From positions 186,001-250,000 of the forward strand of contig CAWBTE010000008.1 in assembly GCA_963791615.1 (NCBI GenBank): DNA of 64,000 bases, read 5' to 3'. Below, in pieces: positions 27,577 through 40,147 of this stretch; the stretch's first letter is position 1; each line of letters begins with the position of its first letter. Source of the stretch: CAILZL01 sp963791615. GTDB taxonomy: Bacteria; Pseudomonadota; Gammaproteobacteria; Steroidobacterales; Steroidobacteraceae. Under the pieces are notes generated by a model, which was not told the DNA's origin, did not search any database, and saw only the letters and a list, made by a program, of their open reading frames with translations. A program made the position numbers and the translations under genes.

Positions 27577-27999
27577 TTAATTTTTTTCTGCCTGCACAAT
27601 AATTATAGCAGAGTATTGAATGGTCTGATCTTTATGAATAGTTTTTATCCGGTAAACCAACTTTTTTGAATTTGTTTTTTCATAAAATTCATAAATGTCA
27701 GCATCTTTTTTCCCTGTTCCAAAAACCAATGCGGCGGTCCTGAATATTTTGTCATCCGTACTTCTCTGTACCTCAAACTGGTCAACCTCCTGGTTTTCGC
27801 CAACTGTCCAGTTGAGTAAAACTTTGTTTTGCTTTATGCTGCCGGCAAAACTGATGATATTTATTAAAAGCTGTTGCTGCGAAGCGAAATAAAATGGTGA
27901 CAGGCTTGTAAAAGGGGCATAACTATTTTGAGCAGATAGCTGACGGTGGGATATCATGCTCAGGATGACGATTAAAAAGGTTACTGAAGTTATTCTCAT
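27577..27999 (-). CDS. Small secreted protein with T9SS-protein-like Ig/FN3 domain
   Basis: A 140-residue protein with an N-terminal signal peptide (MRITSVTFLIVILSMISHRQ, cleaved near LSAQNS). The body carries KVLLNWTVGENQEVDQFEVQ and RSTDDKIFRTAALV, closely matching the beta-sandwich that stands just before the sorting signal in T9SS cargo (compare NLVKWMTDMAPQIKGFEVER in the giant protein of this window). Here it stands alone and the sorting signal is missing, so it is either a small exported protein or the remaining domain of a larger one. It is divergent from the ABC gene. The 276-bp gap 28000-28275 holds no gene I can see. Confidence 0.65.
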   Translation of the reverse strand: MRITSVTFLIVILSMISHRQLSAQNSYAPFTSLSPFYFASQQQLLINIISFAGSIKQNKVLLNWTVGENQEVDQFEVQRSTDDKIFRTAALVFGTGKKDADIYEFYEKTNSKKLVYRIKTIHKDQTIQYSAIIIVQAEKN

Positions 28000-28275
28000 T
28001 TCTACGGGTTTATTGAATGGTATTCAAAACTCCCACAGAAAATTGGACAATATTGTTTAGGGTTATGATCCGGAGGATATACTTGTTAGAGAAAACTGAT
28101 TGTTAAATCCTGGGATTCGTTATCATCGTAGTTTTCCGTATAAAATGTGGTTTTCCGAATCGCATACAAACCTAATATCTCATGGCTGCTTTTGCAAGCC
28201 TTTACCCGGAAATATTTACGCTAAATCTTCAAATCCTTCATTTACAGACATGATCCTTTAATACCTTTGCAGTTA

Positions 28276-29210
28276 ATGTCAGCCATCATACAGGTAAAAA
28301 ACCTCACTAAAAATTTCAGGGAAATAAAAGCTGTCAGCGATCTTTCATTTGATGTGCCTGCCGGCCATAGTGTATGGCTTTTTGGGACAAAATGGTGCGG
28401 GCAAATCCACTACTATCCGCATGTTGCTGACGCTTATCGCCCCTACATCAGGTTCTATTGAGATATTCGGGATGAACCTGCTTAAACATCGCAAAGAGAT
28501 ATTGCGGCAGGTAGGCGCTATCATTGAACGGCCCGATCTCTACAAATATCTTACAGCATTGGAAAATTTAACGGCTGTTTGCCGCTATGAGCGGGGTGAA
28601 GGCTCACTCAGAAAAAATTAATGGATCAGCTGGATATGGTTGGCCTGGCGGAAAGGGCGAAGAGTAAAGTAAAAACCTATTCGCAAGGGATGAAGCAACG
28701 TCTTGGTATCGCCACCGCACTGGTGCATGATCCGCAACTGATCATACTGGATGAGCCAACCAATGGTCTCGACCCACAGGGTATTGCTGACATACGCAAC
28801 CTGATACTGCACCTAAGCAGGGAAAAGAAAAAAACATTAATGGTTTCCTCCCACCTGCTGCATGAAATGGAACTGGTGTCTGATTCGATGCTGATAATAG
28901 ACAAGGGAAAAAAAGTAGTGGAAGGGAAAGGAATGAATTGTTTGATCCCTGCTGAAACGATAGTGGAGTTAAAGACAACCGATGATGCAGCTGCTTATGA
29001 AAAGCTGGGTAACAGAACGGCATACTTATTTACGGGATAAAAGAAGTGACTGCATCCTTATTGAAATTGATAAAGCCGGGTGCCGCGGTCATGAAAGAAT
29101 TAGTAAGGATGGATATTGATATCGTATCCTTTCATTCCAAACATTCATTAGAAGATTATTTTTTATCATTAACCTCAGCGAGCCAGCATGTGGAGTCTTC
29201 TAAGAATTGA
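28276..29210 (+). CDS. ABC transporter ATP-binding protein (several frameshifts)
   Basis: ATPase of an ABC-2-type exporter. Across frames it reads MSAIIQVKNLTKNFREIKAV, Walker A GQNGAGKSTTIRML, Q-loop VGAIIERPDLYKYLTALENL, signature SQGMKQRLGIA, Walker B LIILDEPTNGLDPQG and the switch His in MVSSHLLHEME. The C-terminal accessory part ends SQHVESSKN. Frame changes are near 28,375, 28,600-28,620 and 29,035. With these joined the protein is about 311 residues, normal for the CcmA/DrrA type. All motifs are intact, so indel errors are likelier than decay. Its 3' end overlaps the permease start. Confidence 0.88.
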
Positions 29211-30072
29211 ATTATATAAGATATTTAAACGCCCAAGGACTTATATTGCTTTTGCGCGCCATTGCTTTTATTATTTTTCTTTACAGGTGGGCTTAGGTTT
29301 GACGGCAAATAATATTTGGACCTGATGATTGAGCATAGTGAATGAAACTTTTGATTTAGTGCCGATTCAAACCAGATATTGAATGGTTATTTGATTTGCT
29401 TTGTTATTTTAAATATATTGCTGATACATATGCCGCTGCTGGTAGCATTAATAGCCGGTGATGATATAGCCGGTGAAGCCAATATGGGTACATTCGCCTG
29501 GCGTTGATCCAAACCCATCAGCCGGACACAGTATACTGCTTGATAAAATTCATGGCTCTGTTATTTATACATTTTTATTATTGATATGGCTGGCGCTGCT
29601 TGCTTTATTTCGCAGCATGCTGATATTTGGCGTAAACTAATGAGTTGTTTGTTCGTGCGGGAGGAATTCGAAGTATCAGCAGCTCGATGTTTTCTGGCGA
29701 TATATGGCTGCATTTGCTTTTGCCGCTAGCGCATGACCACGGTGGCGGCGCTGGCTTTCATGCTAGTGTATTTGCAGAAAATTCTATCGGTCCTATTGTA
29801 GCCACCGTTAGTATCGTGATAGTATTGACCATTTTATCAGAAATGAAGATACCTATTTATGATAAAACGGTAAAGCCTTATCTATTCACTACACACATGG
29901 TGGCGTGGAAAGGATTTTTTTATGTACAAGGCAATGAAGAGGAATAACCATTAACGGTTCGGTCAGCAACTGCCCGGCTATGTTAAAAGCGGATCAGTAC
30001 TTGATTAGTTATTCGCGGATTTTTTGATAGCGGCAATATGGGTATTTCAGGAAAAAAGATATTTTAAGCTGA
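29188..30072 (+). CDS. ABC-2-type permease (several frameshifts)
   Basis: The ATG at 29188 opens MWSLLRIELYKIFKRPRTYI, the standard first line of Bacteroidota ABC-2 permeases, inside the 3' end of the ATPase gene. Later pieces in other frames are typical membrane helices: NGYLICFVILNILLIHMPLL, VALIAGDDIAGEANMGTF, FAENSIGPIVATVSIVIVL and TTHMVAWKGFF. The end, IAAIWVFQEK followed by DILS after a one-base correction, also fits the family. At least five frame changes occur between 29,260 and 30,050. The protein would be about 290 residues. The exported substrate is unknown. The very dense breaks could also mean real decay. Confidence 0.7.
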
Positions 30073-30084
30073 TAAATAGAAGCA

Positions 30085-30782
30085 ATGAAAAAGAATTTAC
30101 CGTTTATTTATTGTATCGTAATTTGTTTTATGTTATCGCTACAGGCGCAAACGGCTGAAGAAATTATTCAGCAGGTAAAGGCAAAATCAGACAAGGTAAA
30201 TGACTATGAAGCCAAAGGAAAAATGAAAACAAATGTGGTTTTTATCAAAGCGCCAGTGGCCACGGTAAAAGTATATTTTAAAAAACCCAATAAACTCCGT
30301 ATAAAAAATGAAAGCGGAATTTCTTTTATTCCCAAAGGGTCTGTAAATATCAATCTCAAAATATATTTCGCGAGGATACATGCCAGCTTGATATCATTGA
30401 TATGGGCAAAGAAACCAAAACCAATCTCCGTATCATAAACTTTTGCCCAAAGATGAAAATGCGGAAGTAGTATTGTCAACATTGTATATAGATGAAACAC
30501 AGATCGCTGATAAAAAAATCCAAAACCACCACTAAAGATAACGGCACGTACGAACTGGAAATGACGTATGGCAAATATGCTGAATACGGTCTGGCAGATA
30601 AAGTGATCTTTTCATTCAATACCAAAGATTATAAACTTCCCAAAGGGGTCACCTTTGATTATGACGATGGCAATAAAAAAGAGGAAAATACCGATAAGCT
30701 GAAAAACAAAAAAGGGAAAGTCGAGATCAGCTATTCCGGCTATATCATCAATAAAGGGGTGCCTGATTCGGTTTTCCAGTAA
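30085..30782 (+). CDS. LolA-like outer membrane lipoprotein-sorting protein (frameshifted)
   Basis: A signal peptide (MKKNLPFIYCIVICFMLSLQ, cleaved near QAQTAEE) is followed by EEIIQQVKAKSDKVNDYEAK, TNVVFIKAPVATVKVYFKKP and NKLRIKNESGISFIPKGSV, then, after shifts near 30,345-30,480, YELEMTYGKYAEYGLADKVI and KVEISYSGYIINKGVPDSVF. This is the half-barrel of LolA/LppX-type periplasmic lipoprotein carriers. About 232 residues in all. It follows the permease by 12 bp, so the ATPase, permease and LolA-like protein may act together. A decayed copy of its last 54 bases occurs at 42,761-42,814. Confidence 0.75.
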
Positions 30783-30816
30783 AAAGATCCGTAAACTGCC
30801 TCTTACACCGGGAAGG

Positions 30817-30999
30817 TTACAGAAACGGGTATTTTGCTGTAATGTATTTATCTATCCCGGCCGCCCATAAATATTTTTTTTTGTTTTGTGTAAAGTCATT
30901 ATATTTAATATTACTTGTACCATTCACTACCCATGTCAAAACCCTGCTCAGAGTATCTCCAATAATTCCTTTTTCATATCCATTACGATGAAATTCCAT
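30817..30999 (-). CDS. Short ORF of unknown function
   Basis: A 60-codon reading frame starting MEFHRNGYEKGIIGDTLSRV and ending DKYITAKYPFL. Its composition is protein-like, but no family is recognised and no upstream continuation was found. It may be the C-terminal remnant of a lost gene or spurious. Confidence 0.3.
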   Translation of the reverse strand: MEFHRNGYEKGIIGDTLSRVLTWVVNGTSNIKYNDFTQNKKKYLWAAGIDKYITAKYPFL

Positions 31000-31395
31000 T
31001 AAGAAAGAAAGCTTAATGCGATTAAGAAATTTCGTTCAATTCCAATTGAACGGGCAAGTTTAGTTTAAAAAAACGGCATCATAAGCCAAATCCCTTTACC
31101 TATCCAGAACTATTAATGATTCCTTTATTTTATTTTGTTTCGGTTCCTGCATTAATTTTTTAATGTAGTAAACAGGTTGACTAAAAACACTGTTCCGCAA
31201 CTAGTAGTTGAGTTGAGAATTGATGAAGTCATCCGCACAACTAGAGCAGACGCTTTCCGTAATAATCATACCGGCAGGAGAGTCTCCTTTGGTGACCATT
31301 CATCTAACAATAAATGGTGACTTTTTAAAATTCTTTCCAAAAAAACCAGGCCTCTGATTATATTAAACATTAAACCACCTAACAATAAAAGAAAC
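31000..31395. other. AT-rich intergenic region before the giant secreted protein
   Basis: No gene is visible in this 396-bp stretch. It contains one perfect 20-bp palindrome, CGTTCAATTCCAATTGAACG (31033-31052), which could be a regulator site or small hairpin. The promoter for the 31,396 gene must lie here, but no confident -33/-7 pair stands out. Confidence 0.4.
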
Positions 31396-34300
31396 ATGGG
31401 ACAAACGATTACTTATTCCGGGTACTTAAAAAAAACCTTTTTATTATTCTTTGCATTGCTCTCGTTTGTTTGTTCATTTGCTCAAAACAACATATTTCCA
31501 TCAGCAAGTGTCCCATCTGTTCCGGATGCTAATGATGGATTAGCAATAGAAGTAGGAGTCAAGTTTCGTGTGACCCAGGCTGGCTATATTACTGGGGTTC
31601 GGTTTTATAAATCTGCTGCTAATACAGGCACACACACAGGACATTTATGGGGCAGCACCGGAACCCAGCTGGCTGAGGCTATTTTTGTTGGTGAGACAAG
31701 TTCCGGCTGGCAAGAGGTATTGTTTACTAATCCGGTTGCTGTCACTACCGGCATTACGTACGTAGCATCATACTTCAGCAGCGCTGGTAATTATTCATAT
31801 ACTAATCCTTATTTTTCTTCAGCAATAGTAAATGGCCCTTTGCGTGCATTGGCAAATGGAGAAGATGGAGGTAATGGTATATATATATACACAGCAACTT
31901 CTGCTTTTCCTACAGTTACCTTCCAATCAAGTAACTATTGGGTGGATATTGTCTTTGCTACAACTGTGATTCCTGATGTTACACCACCATCAGTTACTAT
32001 TACAGCACCAACTACAGGAAATGTTTCCGGATCTGTAAATGTCACAGCGAATGCCAGTGATAATGTGGGTGTTTCCGGATTACAATTTTTATTAGACGGA
32101 GTTAACCTGGGCACAGAGATTGTTACAGCACCTTATGTTATGTCATGGAACACCATGACTACAACCAATGGTAGTCATACATTAACCGCACGGTCCGTGA
32201 CGCTGCAGGGAACCTGGCAACCTCATCTTCAATAGTTGTCACTGTTAGTAATGTGCCAGACACTGAATTGCCAACAGTTACTATTACAGCACCTGCGGCT
32301 GGACCCGTATCAGGCCCTGTCAATGTAACAGCTAATGCCAGTGATAATATTGGAGTGGGTGGTGTTCAATTTTTGCTCAACGGAGCAAACCTGGGAGCAG
32401 AAGATATTGCGGCGCCTTATTCCATTTCATGGAATACAATTGGCATTACCAGTGGTAACTACACATTAATTGCCAGGGTCCGTGATGCTGCCGGTAATAT
32501 TGGGAATTCCTCTCCGGTAGCCGTCACTGTTTTCGATAACAATCTTGTAGCCGCCTTTGGTTTTAATGAAAATGCCGGGACAACAACTATAGATAATTCG
32601 GGCAATGACAATAACGGGACATTGACAAATGGCCCGGCATGGTCTGCTTCAGGAATGTATGGATCTGCTATTTTATTTGATGGCACCAATGATTTTGTAA
32701 ATATTAGTGATGCCAGTTCTCTTGACCTGACTAATGGTATGACTATGGAGGCATGGGTAAACCCGTCAAATGTTACCGGGTTTAAAACAATTATTTGTAA
32801 AGACAGAACTACTGCCAGTTATACCTATACACTTGCTGCCAATAATAATACCACTACAGTGGCTAATCAGCGTCCAGGCAGCCGTGCCCGGATTGCCAAT
32901 ACAAACAGAACAGTAACGGGTACATCAAAACTACCGCTTAATACCTGGACGCATGTAGCGAGTACCTATGATGGTGCTACTTTCAGATTATATGTAAATG
33001 GCGTGCAGGTATCTTCATTAGCCACAACGGGAAATATAACTGTTACCACAGACCCATTGCGGATAGGAGGAACAACAGCGTTAAGTGCACAGTATTTTGC
33101 CGGATTGATAGATGAAGTTAGAATATATAACAGGGCCTTAAGTCAGTCTGAGATCCAAACAGACATGAATACTCCCATAGCTATAGCACCGGATATTACC
33201 AATCCATCAGTCAACATTACAGCGCCTCCTGTCGGCAATATATCAGGTACGGTGAATATCACAGCCGATGCTTCTGATAATGTGGGCATTTCCGGGGTAC
33301 AATTTCAGTTGAATGGTGTTAACCTGGGAGCAGAAGATGTTGTTGCACCGTATTCAGTTTCCTGGAATACATTGACTACTCTAAATGGAGATCATAACTT
33401 AATGGCTATAGCCCGTGATGAAGCGGGCAATACAACCACGTCAGCCGTTGTAATTGTTACCGTCAATAATGTTGCTGATACGCAGGCACCCGTTGTAAGT
33501 ATTACAGCACCGTTAGCGGGCAATGTATCAGGAACAATCAATGTAACGGCCAATGCTGCAGATAATGTTGGAGTAGCCGGGGTACAGTTTCAGTTGAATG
33601 GCGTTAACTTAGGCGCAGAGGATATTGCTGCTCCGTATTCGGTATCATGGAATACATTGACGGCTATAAATGGAAATTATACTGTAACAGCAATAGCCCG
33701 TGATGCGGCGGGTAATACAAGTACGTCAGCAGGAGTGATAGTTACTGTCAATAATGATACACAGGCACCCACAGTAAGTATTACAGCTCCTGTAGCCGGT
33801 AGTGTATCAGGTACGGTGAATGTAACAGCCAATGCATCTGATAATGTCGGTATTACCGGAGTTCAATTTCAGTTGAATGGCGTTAACTTAGGCGCAGAAG
33901 ATGTTGCTGCCCCGTATTCCGTTTCGTGGAATACATTGACGGCTATAAATGGAAATTATAACTTAACGGCTATAGCCCGTGATTCGTCAGGTAATACGTC
34001 AACATCTGCGGCGGTAGTTGTTACAGTAACGAATGCTCCCGATACTCAGGTGCCGTCAGTCAATATTACCGCACCTGCAGCAGGAACGGTTTCCGGAACA
34101 ATTAATGTAACAGCAAACGCTACTGATAATGTCGGTATAGCGGGTGTACAATTTAAATTGAACGGTGTCAACTTAGGCGCTGAAGATATTAGTTCTCCTT
34201 ATTCATATTCATGGAATACATCCACCACAGCTAATGGCAGTTATACCTTAACAGCAGTGGCCCGTGATGCAGCAGGTAATACAACGACATCAGCAGCCGT

Positions 34301-37300
34301 AGTTGTTACGGTCAGCAATGCAACTAACCTCATTGCAGCCCTTCACTTCAATGAAGGTACAGGAACTGCAGCAGCAGATGTATCCGGCAATAATCATAAT
34401 GGTACGCTAACCAATGGCCCCACCTGGACAACGGGTAAATATGGCCAGGGAATAAACTTTAATGGTACGACCAACTATGTGAATATTGCTGATCATAACA
34501 ATTTTACACTTGACCCTGCACAGAGTTATACATGGAGTGGCTGGTTAAAGAACAACAACTTTACTGAATGGAGTACAGTGTGGAGCCAGACTGTTGATGC
34601 GAACAATTTCTTTTATTTCTATGCGCATACGACAAGTGATCCGGATGGCGGCCCTGTAACCAATGGTCTATCGGTGTACTGGTGGGCCAATGGCGGAAGT
34701 AATAAAGTAGGTGTTCATAGTAATAATAACGTGTTAACCGTGGGCCAATGGAGCCATGTTGCTGTAACCTATAATGCAAGCCAGCCGCAGAATAACCGCT
34801 TTACTATCTATGTAAACGGCGTGGATGTTACCAATAGGACAGATGTAGCATCAATAGGTGTATTACCCGCCATCAACCCGGCTAATATCCGTATTGGTTC
34901 TAATCAGCCATTTGGCGAATACCTGAATGGAGCAATAGATGAAGTAAGATATTATAACAGACTGCTTACTGCGGCAGAAGTGGTGACTGATATGAATACG
35001 CCCATATCTGTAGCGCCGGATGTCACCAATCCCGCCGTAAGTATTACAGCACCGGTAGCGGGCAATGTATCAGGCACAATCAATGTAACGGCCAATGCTA
35101 CTGATAATGTCGGTGTAGCCGGGGTACAGTTTCAGTTGAATGGTGTTAACCTGGAGCAGAAGATATTGCTGCTCCGTATTCAGTTTCATGGAATACATTA
35201 ACAGCTGCCAATGGAAATTATACTGTAATGGCAATAGCCCGTGATGCGGCGGGTAATACAAGCACATCAGCAGGAGTGATAGTTACTGTCAATAATGATA
35301 CACAGGTGCCCACAGTAAGTATTACAGCTCCTGTAGCCGGTAGTGTATCAGGTACGGTGAATGTAACAGCCAATGCATCCGATAATGTTGGTGTTTCCGG
35401 TGTTCAATTTCAGTTGAATGGCGTTAATTTAGGCGCAGAAGATATTGCTGCTCCGTATTCTGTTTCGTGGAATACCCTGACAACAGCCAATGGAAATTAT
35501 AATTTAACAGCAATAGCCCGTGATTCGGCAGGTAATACGTCAACATCTGCGGCGGTAGTTGTTACAGTAACGAATGCTCCCGATACGCAGGTGCCGGCAG
35601 TGAGTATCACTGCGCCGGCGGCAGGAAATGTTTCAGGTACAATTAATGTCACAGCGAATGCTAGCGATAATTCAGGAGTATCGGGGGTACAATTCAAATT
35701 GAATGGTGTCAACTTAGGCGCTGAAGATATTAGTTCTCCTTATTCCTATTCCTGGAATACATCCACCACAGCTAATGGCAGTTATACCTTAACAGCAGTG
35801 GCCCGTGATGCAGCAGGTAATACAACGACATCAGCAGCCGTAGTTGTTACGGTCAGCAATGCAACCAACCTGATTGCAGCCCTTCACTTCAATGAAGGTA
35901 CAGGAACAGCAGCAGCAGATGTATCCGGCAATAATCATAATGGTACGCTAACCAATGGCCCCACCTGGACAACGGGTAAATATGGCCAGGGAATAAACTT
36001 TAATGGTACGACCAACTATGTGAATATTGCTGATCATAACTAATTTCACACTTGATCCTGCACAGAGTTATACCTGGAGTAGCTGGTTAAAGAACAACAA
36101 CTTTACTGAATGGAGTACAGTGTGGAGCCAGACTGTTGATGCGAAACAATTTCTTTTATTTCTATGCGCATACGACAAGTGATCCGGATGGCGGCCCTGT
36201 AACCAATGGTCTATCGGTGTACTGGTGGGCCAATGGCGGAAGTAATAAATTAGGTGTTCATAGTAATAATAACGTGTTAACAGCCGGCCAATGGAGCCAT
36301 GTTGCTGTAACCTATAATGCAAGCCAGCCGCAGAATAACCGCTTTACTATCTATGTAAACGGTGTAGATGTTACCAACAGAACAGATGTTGCATCAATAG
36401 GGGTATTACCTACCATCAACCCGGCCAATATCCGTATTGGTTCCAATCAGCCATTTGGAGAATACCTGAATGGAGCAGTTGATGAAGTAAGATATTATAA
36501 CAGGCTGCTTACTGCGGCAGAAGTAGTGGGAGATATGAATACACCGATCGGTGTCAATGATAATACTGTTCCAACTGTTACTATCACCAGCCCAGCAGCA
36601 GGCAATGTTACCGGTACAATCAATATTACTGCCAATGCAAGCGACAATACCGGAGTAGCCGGCGTACAATTCTTATTAGACGGGATTAATCTTGGAGCCG
36701 AGGATATTGTAGCTCCTTATTCAATTTCGTGGAATACAACAACGGCAACAGGAGGCACCCACATCTTAACAGCCATAGCCGGTGATGCGGCGGGTAATAC
36801 AGCAACATCAGCAGCAGTGAATGTTACGGTATCTTCTGATTTTTCATTCACATTGCTGAATGCTTCACGTAATGTTGATCCGACAGGCAGTACCGACTTT
36901 GGAGTAAGTGTTGCCTATCTCAATGGGTTTACAAGTTCTAATGTGGTCTTATCGGTTACAGGTTTGCCGTCAGGCGTAACAGGTAATTATGCGATCAATC
37001 CAATGGCCAACCAGGGGCAAACACAATTACTGATCAATACAAATAATGCAACTCCGGGAGTATATACGCTTACACTTACTGCTACTGCGGAAAGTATTGT
37101 TCATTCTCCGCAGGCTACTCTTATTATTAACGGAGGCAGTGATTTTGCTTTATCCGCTTCAACTGCTGTTCAAAATGTGGCAGCCGGCAGCGGCACTTCT
37201 TATTTTATTAATATTACTGAAACCGGTGACTTTACCAGCCCGGTTAACTTGTCTATAACAGGTCTTCCGGCAAGCATGACTGCAAGTTTTAATCCTGCTT

Positions 37301-40133
37301 CTGCTATTCCTGCTGCCACATCGGTTCTTACTATTACCACATCGGGTTCTACGCCTGCTTGGTACTTACAACTTTACCGTGCAAGGGGTAAGCGGCGCTC
37401 TTACACGCACTTTACCGATAAGCTTAACAGTATTGGCTACGCCACCAGCTACCTGGCCGATAACCAGTTTAGGGTCTGGCTGGGATATGCCATTAGGAAC
37501 TGCTTTTTCAAAAGATGGTCAAAAATTATTTGTATGGGAAAAAGGAGGAAAACTATATGTCTGTAACAGAAATGCGACCACACAATTATACGACAAGCAA
37601 ACCGCACCTGTATTGGATATATCAGCGGAGGTAGGAAACTGGGGTGATATGGGATTCCTTGGTTTTGTACTCGATCCTTCATTTGAAACCAATGGATTGA
37701 TCTATGTGTCCTATATTGTTGACAGGCACTACTTATTAAATTTTGGTACACCTGCATATAACCCACCACCGGGCGACAATGCCTCAGCAAATAAAGCTAC
37801 TATTGGCAGAGTTACACGCTATCAGACGGTAACGAATGGCGGCATTATGACTACCAACTATGCCAGCAGAACAATTCTTCTTGGAGAAACAAAAACTACG
37901 GGCATTCCTATATTATATGATTCACATGGTGTCGGGTCTCTTGCTTTTGCAGCAGACGGTACACTGATTGTTTCGTGTGGTGATGCGGCCAGTTACGCTA
38001 CCATTGATGGCGGAAGTGTAGGTCATACTTATTATGTACAGGCACTTGCCGATGGAATTATCAGGCCCAACGAAAATGTAGGTGCTTTCAGGTCACAAAT
38101 GCTGACCAGTCTTAATGGTAAAATATTAAGATTGAATCCTGCTAATGGCGATGGAATATCAAGTAATCCATTTTATTCCGCTGCAGAGCCACGTTCAGCT
38201 AAATCGAGAGTTTATGCTCTGGGTTTGCGCAACCCTTACCGGTTTTCTATAAAACCAGGAACAGGATCTACTAATCCCGATGCAGGAGATATAGGTGAGA
38301 TCTATGCAGGCGATGTTGGGATGGGAACCTGGGAAGAGTTAAACATCATCAAAGAACCTGGTACTAATTGCGGATGGCCATTTTATGAAGGACATTCTCC
38401 TATGACTGAATTTAATGCAATGATCACAGAAAATAAAGATGAGCCCAACCCCCTGTATAATACCGGAGGATGTACACAACAGTATTTTACCTTCCAAAAC
38501 CTGTTCAGACAGGCAACGGCAGACAATATCGAAACGGTTTATAATCCATGCAACCCTTCCCAGCCAATAGGCACAGGTAACCGTTTTGTCCATCGCCGGC
38601 CGCTTATTGATTACCAAGCATGGCGAGGATATTGCCAGGGTAGGTATTTTCAATGGCAATATTGCAGGAGTTGCCACAATCGGCACAGTGGCATCCAATG
38701 TTACAGGTGCCCCTTACAGAGGCAATGCTGTAATAGGCGGGGTTTGGTACACAGGGAATTTGTTTCCTGCTAACTTCAGGAATACGTTTTTATACGGAGA
38801 CTATGGACGTTCCTGGATAAAAAGCCTTACTGTTAATTTTACGGATGTATTGCAAAAGGCAGAACATTTTGCAGATGCTGCCAATGTAGTCAGTATCACC
38901 GAAAATCCATTGGATGGCACCCTGGTATATGTGGATATAGGTAATAATTTAGTGAACAGGATAAGCTATGGCGGTAATCAATTTCCGGTAGTGAAGATGA
39001 CATCTGATGCCATTTACGGGCCTTCTCCATTGAATGTCACTTTTACCGGAAATAATTCATTTGATCCTGAAGGAGGACGCTTAACCTATTCATGGAACTT
39101 TGGAGATGGCACCGCTATCAGTACTTTGGCTAATCCACCCGTTCACAGTTTTGCACCATCGGCAGGTACACCTATAAAATATGTTGTTAAGCTTACGGTA
39201 AAGGATTCAGTGAATGCTACGGCTACAGATAGTATAATAATATCAGTAAATAATACACCGCCTGTAGTCAATATTACAAGCCCGGTAAAAAACTCGACCT
39301 ATAATATTGGTCTTGATTCAACTTATTCTTTTACAGCCACAGTTACCGATGCCGAACATAATGCAGGCCAGCTAAAATATGAATGGCAGCAATCTTTGAG
39401 ACATAATACTCATGAACACCCCGGGCCGGTTGATACGGTAAGGAATACATTTGGTTCCATCGCACGGATTGGTTGCAATGGCGATGATTATTATTGGTTT
39501 ATCCGTTTAAAAGTAACCGATGCAGCCGGGCTCTCAACAACAGATTCTTCAAAAATATTCCCGAATTGCTCATCGCAACGGATAGCACTTACATTACGAA
39601 ATTTCAGTGTCACCCGGGAAAACGATGAGAACCTGGTGAAATGGATGACCGATATGGCGCCACAGATTAAAGGCTTTGAAGTAGAAAGAAGTGTTGATGG
39701 GATAAATTTCTATTCCATACATTATCAACCGGCGGCAAACAGGGCCGGTACCAGGGAGTATAGTTTTCCTGATAAGAGCTACTCTCCGGGGGTGGTGTAT
39801 TACCGGCTAAAAATGATTGAGATTGGCGATGTGATCAGGTATTCAGGCACAGTGAAAACATTTACTGAAATAAAAGGCGAAGGATTGGTGATATCTCCCA
39901 ATCCGGTTACCGGCAATTTTACATTGCGGTATATTGCACCTGACTTTGGACCGGTTACTATCCGCATCAGGGATATAAACGGAAGACTGTTTTCTGTAAT
40001 TCAGGAAAGTGTAAACAAGGGTCAGAATATTATTTACCTGCAAAGCATACCTGAGTGGACATCTGGAATGTACATGATATCTGTACAACAGGGTAACGAC
40101 ACCCAGCAAGCGAAATTGATAAAGGCGAAATAA
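31396..40133 (+). CDS. Giant T9SS-exported multidomain protein with PQQ sugar-dehydrogenase-type propeller (several frameshifts)
   Basis: About 2,900 residues across frames. Order: signal peptide (to 31,485); DUF4082 (31,500-31,960; VEVGVKFRVTQAGYITGVRF-like, GTHTGHLWGSTGTQLA); two Big_7-type Ig repeats; LamG-type domain (32,550-33,170); four Ig repeats; LamG (34,320-35,010); three Ig repeats; LamG (35,865-36,545); a tenth Ig repeat; two beta domains (36,835-37,400); a glucose/sorbosone-dehydrogenase propeller (37,440-38,970; DSHGVGSLAFAADGTLIVSC, GLRNPYRFSIKPGTGS, NCGWPFYEG); PKD (39,000-39,250; YSWNFGDGTAIS); further Ig-like; then T9SS sorting domain (ISPNPVTGNF to the C-terminal Lys). Frame changes near 32,200, 35,150, 36,038, 36,145, 37,360 and 38,625 look like single-base errors. 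LamG arms probably bind glycans, with the propeller oxidising sugars; PQQ use is an inference. Confidence 0.85.
33478..35020 (+). repeat. Tandem duplication unit 1 (three Ig repeats plus LamG)
   Basis: A 1.54-kb coding unit encoding three Big_7-type repeats and one LamG-type domain. It is followed directly by a near-identical copy. Matching landmarks are offset by 1,541-1,543 bases, for example GTTACTGTCAATAATGATAC at 33,741 and again at 35,282. The Ig repeats inside are about 93 residues each, with the recurrent words NVTANASDNVG, GVNLGAED and SWNT. Confidence 0.85.
35021..36555 (+). repeat. Tandem duplication unit 2 (three Ig repeats plus LamG)
   Basis: Second copy of the 1.54-kb unit. It differs from unit 1 by scattered substitutions and by frame-breaking indels: CTGGAGCAG for CTGGGAGCAG near 35,150, AACTAATTT for AACAATTTT near 36,040, and GCGAAACAA for GCGAACAA near 36,145. 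These indels lie only in this copy, while the other copy shows the intact form. Confidence 0.85.
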
Positions 40134-40147
40134 GTATGAGTATAAGC

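Noticed and set aside
28276..30072. Pseudogenes for an ABC exporter
   Set aside because: ATPase motifs are all intact once frames are joined, and the error pattern is the same as in other genes here; recorded as frameshifted genes, though decay of the permease cannot be excluded.
31033..31052. 20-bp perfect palindrome as an operator
   Set aside because: No regulator or second copy links to it, and AT-rich intergenic DNA often yields such short palindromes; only mentioned with the region.
33190..36555. Regularly repeated DNA words that might suggest a CRISPR or satellite array
   Set aside because: The period (about 280 bp) and in-frame protein repeats show Ig-like domain repeats; there are no short identical repeats with unique spacers.
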